This document shows, in pieces, positions 1-4,517 of a stretch of DNA of 5,556 nucleotides. Both the position numbers and the translations under genes were made by a program. Below the pieces are notes generated by a model that had not been told where the DNA came from, did no database searches, and saw only the letters and a program-made list of their open reading frames with translations. The DNA is from Flavimaricola sp. Its GTDB lineage: Bacteria; Pseudomonadota; Alphaproteobacteria; Rhodobacterales; Rhodobacteraceae. The stretch covers positions 1 through 5,556 of the forward strand of contig JALZWD010000230.1 in the NCBI GenBank assembly GCA_023300365.1. The letters are read 5' to 3'. The stretch's first letter is position 1, and every line of letters starts with the position of its first letter.

Positions 1-365
1 TCATTCGTTTACAGCCCAATGAGGGCATTGAGTTGCAGATGACGATCAAAGAGCCGGGACCGGGGGGGATGCGCCTTGTGGATGTGCCGCTGGACCTGAC
101 GTTTGCGGAGGCCTTGGGCGAGGACGCCGAAGAGGTGACGGATGCATATGAGCGCCTGATCATGGATGTGATCCGTGGCAACCAGACCCTGTTTATGCGG
201 GGCGACGAGGTTGAGGCGGCGTGGAGCTGGACCGATCCGTTGATCAATGGCTGGACCGAGCGTAATGACGTGCCCAAGGTTTATGACGCAGGATCGGCTG
301 GGCCGGAAGACGCGATGATGTTGATGCACCGCGACGGACGCCGGTGGCGCGAGATCAAGGCATAA
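1..365 (+). CDS. zwf: Glucose-6-phosphate 1-dehydrogenase, C-terminal fragment (5' end outside window)
   Basis: This reading frame is open from the window edge (first full codon at position 3) to TAA at 363-365 and encodes the last 120 residues. The enzyme is cytosolic and oxidises glucose-6-phosphate to 6-phosphoglucono-1,5-lactone with NADP+ (or NAD+), the first step toward the Entner-Doudoroff and oxidative pentose-phosphate pathways. The fragment begins IRLQPNEGIE, matching the beta-sheet core of the C-terminal G6PD domain. It continues with a YERLIMDVIRGNQTLFMR stretch and then EVEAAWSWTDPLI, all hallmarks of the family's C-terminal end. The usual short tail (YDAGSAGP, then RDGRRWREI) closes it. 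The catalytic His and the NADP-binding fold would lie upstream and cannot be checked. The downstream pgl gene makes the next enzyme of the pathway. An apparent TTG start at 33 is internal to the frame and is not the true start. Identification is by recalled family motifs and is strong. Confidence 0.95.
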   Translation, partial: IRLQPNEGIELQMTIKEPGPGGMRLVDVPLDLTFAEALGEDAEEVTDAYERLIMDVIRGNQTLFMRGDEVEAAWSWTDPLINGWTERNDVPKVYDAGSAGPEDAMMLMHRDGRRWREIKA

Positions 366-387
366 GCGGCAGATAGCGCATTTGGTG

Positions 388-414
388 AGCCCCCGAGCCA
401 TGTTTGGGGGCTTT
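388..414 (+). terminator. Terminator-like hairpin after zwf
   Basis: A perfect 7-bp stem is seen: AGCCCCC (388-394) pairs with GGGGGCT (406-412) across an 11-base loop. The stem runs directly into a short T run (412-414). It begins 22 bases after the zwf stop codon. The GC-rich stem and position fit a Rho-independent terminator, but the T tract is only three bases, so termination may be partial. It could then act as an attenuator or RNA-processing/stability element setting the ratio of zwf to pgl-pgi message. Confidence 0.55.
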
Positions 415-447
415 GATTGTGGTCTGTGTTGGATTGAGTATTTTGGG

Positions 448-470
448 CAAGATGAGACAAAAGTGTCTTG
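448..470 (+). repeat. Two overlapping inverted repeats upstream of pgl
   Basis: AGACA (455-459) and TGTCT (464-468) form a perfect 5-bp inverted repeat around AAAG, extendable by two G-U pairs. The overlapping arms CAAGA (448-452) and TCTTG (466-470) form a second, mutually exclusive 5-bp pairing. The site ends 25 bases before the chosen pgl start, so it could be an operator or an alternative leader structure. Short inverted repeats like these also arise by chance, and nothing here identifies a binding protein. Confidence 0.25.
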
Positions 471-483
471 AACCAAAACAACG

Positions 484-489
484 AAGGGG
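484..489 (+). promoter_or_regulatory. Ribosome binding site that sets the pgl start
   Basis: AAGGGG at 484-489 is a purine-rich Shine-Dalgarno-like sequence. It is 6 bases from the GTG at 496 but directly abuts the in-frame TTG at 490, which would leave no spacing. This favours the GTG at 496 over the longer TTG reading. Confidence 0.6.
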
Positions 490-495
490 TTGATC

Positions 496-1167
496 GTGGA
501 ATTTGTTGAATATCCCGATGTGGAAGCGATGATGATTGGCCTTGCCGGTGTTTTGGCAAGCCAGCTGCGGCAGCATTTGAGCACGCAAGATACCGTTAGT
601 TTTGCGGTGCCGGGGGGCACGACGCCGGGGCCGATTTTCGACTCGCTTTGTGCGGTTGATATCGATTGGGACCGGGTGCATGTGATGCTGACTGATGAGC
701 GGTGGGTGCCCGAGGACAGCGCGCGGTCTAATACGCGGCTGTTGCGGCAGCGTTTGCTGGTTGGGCGTGCGGCACAGGCGAAATATGTGCCGCTTTATTC
801 CGATCATGCGACGCCGGAGGACGGTCTGCCGGGTTTGGCCGCGCAGCTTGAGACGCATTTGCCGGTTTCGGTGATGTTGTTGGGGATGGGGGCGGATATG
901 CACACGGCCTCGATTTTCCCCGGTGCGGACCGTTTGCACGATGCGTTGCACGGTGACGATGTGTTGGTGCCGATGCGGGCGCCGGGGGCGCCGGAGCCGC
1001 GTGTCACCTTGTCGGCGGGTGTTTTGGCCGGGGCGATGGAACGGCATATTGTGATTATTGGGACAGAAAAGCGCGAGGCGCTTGAGCGCGCGCGGACTTT
1101 GACGCCCGATGAGGCCCCTGTGGCCGCGATTTTGAAGGGCACCAAGGTGCATTGGGCGGAGAGCTAG
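496..1167 (+). CDS. pgl: 6-phosphogluconolactonase
   Basis: This cytosolic enzyme hydrolyses 6-phosphogluconolactone, the Zwf product, to 6-phosphogluconate. At 223 residues from GTG 496 it has the usual length for the DevB/SOL-type Pgl family (NagB-like fold). Visible motifs are the phosphate-binding loop VPGGTTPG (residues 38-45), [15 protein letters not shown] (65-79), and [14 protein letters not shown] (130-143), which holds the presumed catalytic His136. [11 protein letters not shown] segment follows near the C-terminus. The catalytic loop reads ADMHTAS where many homologues have DGH; from memory, Met at that place is common in relatives of this group, so activity is expected. An in-frame TTG at 490 would add two residues but lacks ribosome-binding spacing. 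The gene sits between zwf and pgi; the pgi start is 4 bases after its TAG stop, and the pgi ribosome-binding sequence (GGAGAG, 1158-1163) lies inside its last codons, indicating one transcript and likely translational coupling. Confidence 0.93.
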   Translation: MEFVEYPDVEAMMIGLAGVLASQLRQHLSTQDTVSFAVPGGTTPGPIFDSLCAVDIDWDRVHVMLTDERWVPEDSARSNTRLLRQRLLVGRAAQAKYVPLYSDHATPEDGLPGLAAQLETHLPVSVMLLGMGADMHTASIFPGADRLHDALHGDDVLVPMRAPGAPEPRVTLSAGVLAGAMERHIVIIGTEKREALERARTLTPDEAPVAAILKGTKVHWAES

Positions 1168-1171
1168 TATT

Positions 1172-2767
1172 ATGTGGGATGGTTTGCGCAAGCATCATGA
1201 GGCGGTCAAGAGCCGGCAGATTTCGGACCTGATGGTCGCGGGGCGCGGCGAGGATTTTCGCGCCACGGTTGGGGATATGATGCTGGACTATGCCAAGACC
1301 AATATTGACGCCGAGGGGCGCGATCTTTTGGTGGGCCTGTTGGAACAGGCGGATGTGGCGGGGCGCCGTGCGGCGATGTTTGGCGGGGCTGCGATAAACG
1401 AGACCGAGGGGCGGGCGGTGTTGCATACGGCGCTGCGCAACCTTGATGGTGGGCCGGTGATGGTGGACGGCGCGGATGTGATGCCGGATGTCTTGGCGAC
1501 TTTGGCGGACATGGAGGCCTTTGCCGCAGATGTACGCGGCGGTGCCTTTGCCGGGCAGGGCGGCAAGATCACGGATGTGGTTAACATCGGCATTGGTGGC
1601 TCGGACCTTGGGCCGGCGATGGCCGTTAAGGCATTGGCGCCTTATCACGATGGGCCAAGGTGCCATTTTGTGAGCAACGTCGACCCGGCGGATGTGGCCG
1701 AGGTTTTGCGGGTATGTGATCCGGCGACGACGCTGGTGATTGTGGCCTCGAAGACCTTTACGACGATTGAAACGATGACCAATGCGCGCACTGCGATGGC
1801 GTGGATGGGGGAGGCTGTGGCCGAGCCGGGCGCGCAGTTTGCCGCGCTCAGTACGTCAGAGGAAAAGACCGCGGCGTTTGGGATCGATCAAAGCCGTGTG
1901 TTTGGTTTTGAAGACTGGGTTGGCGGGCGTTATTCGATGTGGGGGCCAATTGGCCTGTCGTTGATGATTGCGATTGGGCCTGATGCGTTTCGCGCGTTTT
2001 TGCGCGGTGGACAGGCGATGGATGTGCATTTTCAGGCCGCCGAATGGGCCGAGAATGTGCCAGCGATGCTGGCTCTGGTTGGGATTTGGCACAATCAGGT
2101 GTGCGGTCATGCGACCCGTGCGGTGCTGCCGTATGATAACAACCTAAGCCGTTTGCCCGCGTATTTGCAGCAGTTGGAAATGGAGAGCAACGGCAAGGGC
2201 GTGTCGATGGATGGGGCCGATTTGGCCGTGGAATCGGGCCCTGTGGTTTGGGGCGAGCCCGGCACGAACGGGCAGCATGCGTTTTACCAGCTGATCCATC
2301 AGGGGACGCGGGTGATCCCGTGTGAATTCCTCGTGGCGGCGCGCGGGCATGAGGACGATTTGCATCATCAGCATCAATTGTTGGTGGCCAATTGTTTGGC
2401 GCAATCTGAGGCGCTTATGATGGGACGCGATTTGGATGAGGCGCGCGGCAAGGTTGCGGATAAGTTTGAGGGTGCGGAATTGGAGCGCCAAGCGCGGCAC
2501 CGTGTGTTTAAGGGCAATCGCCCGTCTGTGACGCTGGCGTATCCGACGCTTGATCCGTTTATGTTGGGCCAGATCATCGCGCTTTATGAGCACCGGGTGT
2601 TTGTTGAGGGCGTGGTCTTGGGCGTGAATTCATACGATCAATGGGGTGTTGAGCTGGGCAAGGAATTGGCCACGGCGTTGCAACCTATTGTTGAAGGGGC
2701 TGATGCCAGCGGCAAAGATGCGTCGACCGCCGGATTGGTCGGGTTTTTGCGCGGGCGGGGGCTTTAG
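1172..2767 (+). CDS. pgi: Glucose-6-phosphate isomerase
   Basis: This cytosolic enzyme interconverts glucose-6-phosphate and fructose-6-phosphate, joining fructose- and polyol-derived carbon to the Zwf/Pgl route. Its 531 residues fit the bacterial Pgi family (about 530-550). Substrate-binding motifs are [11 protein letters not shown] (138-148) and [13 protein letters not shown] (193-205). The two family signatures are clear: [14 protein letters not shown] (248-261) and [10 protein letters not shown] (488-497). Expected catalytic residues are present: Glu338 in MESNGK, His369 in [10 protein letters not shown] and Lys497 in the second signature. Their spacing equals that of E. coli Glu355, His386 and Lys514. 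The ATG at 1172 is supported by GGAGAG eight bases upstream and by starting 4 bases after pgl. The frame is intact from end to end. Codon choice leans strongly to G-ending codons (GCG, GTG, TTG, GGG). The TAG stop directly abuts the stop codon of the convergent thioesterase gene. Confidence 0.97.
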   Translation: MWDGLRKHHEAVKSRQISDLMVAGRGEDFRATVGDMMLDYAKTNIDAEGRDLLVGLLEQADVAGRRAAMFGGAAINETEGRAVLHTALRNLDGGPVMVDGADVMPDVLATLADMEAFAADVRGGAFAGQGGKITDVVNIGIGGSDLGPAMAVKALAPYHDGPRCHFVSNVDPADVAEVLRVCDPATTLVIVASKTFTTIETMTNARTAMAWMGEAVAEPGAQFAALSTSEEKTAAFGIDQSRVFGFEDWVGGRYSMWGPIGLSLMIAIGPDAFRAFLRGGQAMDVHFQAAEWAENVPAMLALVGIWHNQVCGHATRAVLPYDNNLSRLPAYLQQLEMESNGKGVSMDGADLAVESGPVVWGEPGTNGQHAFYQLIHQGTRVIPCEFLVAARGHEDDLHHQHQLLVANCLAQSEALMMGRDLDEARGKVADKFEGAELERQARHRVFKGNRPSVTLAYPTLDPFMLGQIIALYEHRVFVEGVVLGVNSYDQWGVELGKELATALQPIVEGADASGKDASTAGLVGFLRGRGL

Positions 2768-2792
2768 TTAGGCCTGAACTGTCCCGTCGCGC
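2749..2792. repeat. Imperfect inverted repeat spanning the convergent pgi/thioesterase stop codons
   Basis: The outer arms GCGCG (2749-2753) and CGCGC (2788-2792) pair. After a small internal loop, CGGG (2756-2759) pairs with CCCG (2783-2786). Inside the loop, AGTT (2766-2769), the palindrome AGGCCT (2770-2775) and AACT (2777-2780) form a second inverted repeat with one bulged G. The structure covers both abutting stop codons and could hinder polymerases from both sides. Neither strand has a T run after the stem, so it does not look like a standard intrinsic terminator. Coding constraint on a GC-rich sequence could also produce it. Confidence 0.35.
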
Positions 2793-3235
2793 TGGGTTAA
2801 TGTTGTGCGCAGCGCGTCGGGGAGCGGCATTTTACTGCCGTCTCGGTTGAGAAAGACCACAACCGCGGACCCTGTGGCCTTGAGGGCGCCATCTGCGAAG
2901 ACTGCGTAGTGCTGGGTAAAGCTGGTGCGGCGCATTTCCACGGTGCGCGCGCAGGCGATGTAGTCGCCCATTCCCATTTCAGCGTGGTATTCCACAGTGA
3001 CTTGTTTGACGACGATCCGGGGGCGCGGGGCATCGGAGCCGTAATCGTGCACGCCGTAGTCGGTGAGGTAGTTGACCCGCAAGGTTTCGAGCCAGCCAAG
3101 ATAGGCGACGTTGTTGACATGACCGAGGGCGTCGATTTCGCCAAAGCGGACTTGGTCGGCGCGGCCGTATCCCCATGGCTCGGGGATTTTGAGACGGCGT
3201 AAATCGGTGGCGGTGAGGCGGATGAGGTATGTCAT
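2768..3235 (-). CDS. Acyl-CoA thioesterase, 4-hydroxybenzoyl-CoA thioesterase (hotdog) family
   Basis: The 155-residue product matches single-domain hotdog thioesterases of the 4HBT/YbgC/FadM type, which hydrolyse acyl-CoA or related thioesters in the cytosol. The key motif is RFGEIDALGHVNNVAYLGWLE (from residue 30), with Asp35 as the expected catalytic acid, followed by the GHVNN turn and helix. Later segments fit the family's beta-strands: VKQVTVEYHAEMGMGDYI, then RRTSFTQHYAVF, then TGSAVVVFL. The exact substrate cannot be told from sequence; medium/long-chain acyl-CoA or a phenolic thioester are both possible. The ATG at 3233-3235 is the only convenient start ahead of the motif, but I see no good ribosome binding site before it, so the message may be leaderless or weakly translated. 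The gene is convergent with pgi and divergent from the LacI-type regulator, with no evident functional tie to either. Its TAA stop occupies 2768-2770. Confidence 0.85.
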   Translation of the reverse strand: MTYLIRLTATDLRRLKIPEPWGYGRADQVRFGEIDALGHVNNVAYLGWLETLRVNYLTDYGVHDYGSDAPRPRIVVKQVTVEYHAEMGMGDYIACARTVEMRRTSFTQHYAVFADGALKATGSAVVVFLNRDGSKMPLPDALRTTLTQRDGTVQA

Positions 3236-3265
3236 AGGGCCGTAAACTGGCCCGGTGGTGAGGGC

Positions 3266-3297
3266 GTGTCAAACCCGTTTCGGACGGGAGCCGACAC
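3266..3297. repeat. Two-tier hairpin in the divergent intergenic region
   Basis: GTGTC (3266-3270) pairs with GACAC (3293-3297). Inside it, CCCGT (3274-3278) pairs with ACGGG (3284-3288) around the 5-base loop TTCGG. Both 5-bp arms are perfect and are separated by a 3/4-base internal loop. It lies 31 bases upstream of the thioesterase start, so it would fall in that gene's leader or promoter. It is far from the regulator start (3393). A DNA cruciform, an RNA leader element or a protein site are all possible, and no T tract marks a terminator. Confidence 0.35.
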
Positions 3298-3322
3298 CCG
3301 CAAATTTTCGTAGCCCCTTGAT

Positions 3323-3360
3323 TTTTCGCGCGCGACAAGAAAATGTAAAACTCGCGACAA
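3323..3360. promoter_or_regulatory. Candidate operator with repeated CGCGACAA half-sites upstream of the LacI-type regulator
   Basis: TTTTCGCGCGCGACAA (3323-3338) is a 16-bp palindrome with 7 of 8 base pairs matched; the ideal form would be TTGTCGCG followed by its complement. The half-site CGCGACAA recurs at 3353-3360, exactly 22 bases downstream, about two helical turns, so a protein could contact the same DNA face. The site lies 33-70 bases before the regulator start, as expected for autoregulation. A weak promoter could flank it (TTGATT at 3318-3323 and TGTAAA at 3344-3349), but the 20-base spacer is long. Assignment to this regulator is inferred from position, symmetry and the similar element before the binding-protein gene. 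Confidence 0.5.
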
Positions 3361-3392
3361 TATAGAACCGAGCAAAAGATCGAAGTAGTACC

Positions 3393-4421
3393 GTGGCCAA
3401 AGAGACCAAAATCCGCAACATGGAAGAGTTTGCCTCGGCAAGTGGTCTGTCGCGTCCGACGGTGTCCAAATATTTTAACGATCCGCATTCGGTGCGGGCC
3501 TCAACCCGCGAGCGGATTGAGAAGGCTCTGCAGGAATATGACTACCGGCCCAACATTTATGCGGTGAACCAGAACCGCAAGCTGACCAAAAATATTGGGG
3601 TCGTGGTGCCTTATCTGGCCGATCCATTTTTTGCCGAATTGGCCCGAAATGTTGAGCAACGCTGTATTGATGCAGGGTTTCGCCCCACGCTTTATAGTGC
3701 GCATGGTGATCCGGCGCTTGAGGTTGAGATTTTAGAGAGCCTGCGGTTGTTGAAACCTGCGGGGGTTTTGATGGCGCCGTTGGGGCGTGGGTCTGATCGC
3801 AGAGCGGTTGAGAAATTTTGCGCAGATGTGCCAACGGTTTTGTTTGATAGTGATATCCCGGATTTGGGGCTTGGGTTTATCGGGTCGGACAATGCGCAAT
3901 TTGCCCGATTGATCGTCGATTATCTGTCGCGCACCGGCGAGCCGCCATGCTTTTTCGAGATGAAGAAGCCGGTAAATCCCAACGCCAACAAGCGCCGTCA
4001 GGGGTATATCGCGGCGGTAGAGGCGCTTGGGCTGACGCCCAATGTGGTGAGTGTGGACGGAGAGGGTTGGTCATTTGAGCAGATCGGCCGCGAGGGCGGT
4101 GCCAAGGCCTTGGCCGAGGGGGCGTTTTCCACACGATCCGTGCTGTGCAGTAATGATCGATTGGCGATTGGATTTTTAGCGGCGTGCTACGAGGCCGATT
4201 TGTCGGTTGGGATGAAAGACAGCGACGCGATTCGTGTGTCGGGCATGGATGATCATCCATTTTCGCGGTTTACCTGCCCGCCACTGACGACGATTGCGCA
4301 GGACTATGATTCAATCTCGCGGTATGCGGTTGAGGCCTTATTTCATGTGATTGAAGGGGCCGATACGAAGCGAAGCCGCGCCTTGTTTGAGGGGCGATTG
4401 ATCATGAGGCAATCGGCCTAA
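3393..4421 (+). CDS. LacI-family transcriptional regulator, probable control of the adjacent polyol ABC operon
   Basis: The 342-residue product has the standard LacI-family size and layout. An N-terminal helix-turn-helix spans about residues 8-30, with recognition helix SRPTVSKYFND. The linker/hinge is YRPNIYAVNQNRKLTKNIG (51-69). The rest is a periplasmic-binding-protein-like effector domain starting at VVVPYLADPFFAELA, with CSNDRLAIGFLAA and PPLTTIAQDY late in the chain. Such proteins bind operators as dimers and respond to a sugar or sugar phosphate. The start is GTG at 3393, giving a complete helix-turn-helix; only a weak GAAG lies at 3382-3385. ATG 3420 (Met10) would clip the first helix. 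An oddity is Gln60 where the family usually has the hinge-helix Leu. The neighbouring SmoE-like binding-protein gene, 96 bases downstream with a similar CG-rich element, makes sorbitol/mannitol-type uptake the likely target. Repressor versus activator and the effector are not deducible. Confidence 0.92.
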   Translation: MAKETKIRNMEEFASASGLSRPTVSKYFNDPHSVRASTRERIEKALQEYDYRPNIYAVNQNRKLTKNIGVVVPYLADPFFAELARNVEQRCIDAGFRPTLYSAHGDPALEVEILESLRLLKPAGVLMAPLGRGSDRRAVEKFCADVPTVLFDSDIPDLGLGFIGSDNAQFARLIVDYLSRTGEPPCFFEMKKPVNPNANKRRQGYIAAVEALGLTPNVVSVDGEGWSFEQIGREGGAKALAEGAFSTRSVLCSNDRLAIGFLAACYEADLSVGMKDSDAIRVSGMDDHPFSRFTCPPLTTIAQDYDSISRYAVEALFHVIEGADTKRSRALFEGRLIMRQSA

Positions 4422-4426
4422 GTTGA

Positions 4427-4450
4427 AAAACTTATCGCGCGTAAATTTTT
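4427..4450. promoter_or_regulatory. Candidate operator upstream of the ABC binding-protein gene
   Basis: An imperfect palindrome is centred on CGCGCG (4436-4441), with 9 of 12 base pairs matched. These include AAAA (4427-4430) against TTTT (4447-4450) and TT (4432-4433) against AA (4444-4445). Read on the + strand, CTTATCGCGCG (4431-4441) matches CTTGTCGCGCG, the reverse complement of part of the element before the regulator gene, at 10 of 11 positions. It starts 5 bases after the regulator stop and lies just upstream of a possible -35 box. It is a plausible binding site for the LacI-type protein. Confidence 0.5.
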
Positions 4451-4452
4451 GA

Positions 4453-4481
4453 TTGACCATACGTCGTGACTTTGGCAGGCT
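4453..4481 (+). promoter_or_regulatory. Possible sigma-70-type promoter for the ABC transporter operon
   Basis: TTGACC (4453-4458) matches five of six bases of the -35 consensus and stands just after the candidate operator. With a 17-base spacer the -10 position would be CAGGCT (4476-4481), a poor match, so the exact promoter is uncertain. A separate promoter here is expected because the gene's translation signals and codon use suggest much higher expression than the regulator's. Confidence 0.3.
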
Positions 4482-4502
4482 GCAGTTCAGCAGATTGCTG
4501 CA
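4481..4502 (+). repeat. Alternative short hairpins in the leader of the binding-protein gene
   Basis: TGCAG (4481-4485) can pair with CTGCA (4498-4502). CAGCA (4488-4492) can instead pair with TGCTG (4496-4500) over a 3-base loop. The two pairings share bases and exclude each other. The structure ends 3 bases before the ribosome binding sequence (AGGGAG, 4506-4511), so it could affect ribosome access or message stability. Arms of five base pairs are short, and chance is a fair explanation. Confidence 0.25.
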
Positions 4503-4517
4503 CTTAGGGAGAAATAA

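Noticed and set aside
355..1191. Long minus-strand open frame (278 codons) opposite pgl
   Set aside because: It is antisense to a gene with full Pgl motifs, its product is dominated by Arg, His, Gln and Pro as expected of a shadow frame in GC-rich coding DNA, and no family motif is visible.
2144..2593. Minus-strand open frame (149 codons) opposite the 3' half of pgi
   Set aside because: Shadow of the pgi codon pattern, low-complexity Arg/His/Gln-rich product, and it covers catalytic pgi segments that are clearly coding on the + strand.
2909..3202. Plus-strand open frame (97 codons) opposite the thioesterase gene
   Set aside because: The minus-strand reading has an intact hotdog thioesterase motif with Asp35 and GHVNN; the plus-strand product shows no recognisable domain.
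3327..3334. CGCGCGCG run as a simple repeat or Z-DNA tract
   Set aside because: Only eight bases long; the 7/8 symmetry of its flanks and the recurring CGCGACAA word are better explained by an operator.
4471..4500. Possible sigma-54 promoter (TTTGGCAGG followed by TTGCTG)
   Set aside because: The GG at 4474-4475 is not followed by GC at the required 10-base spacing, which falls on TT; the resemblance is only partial.
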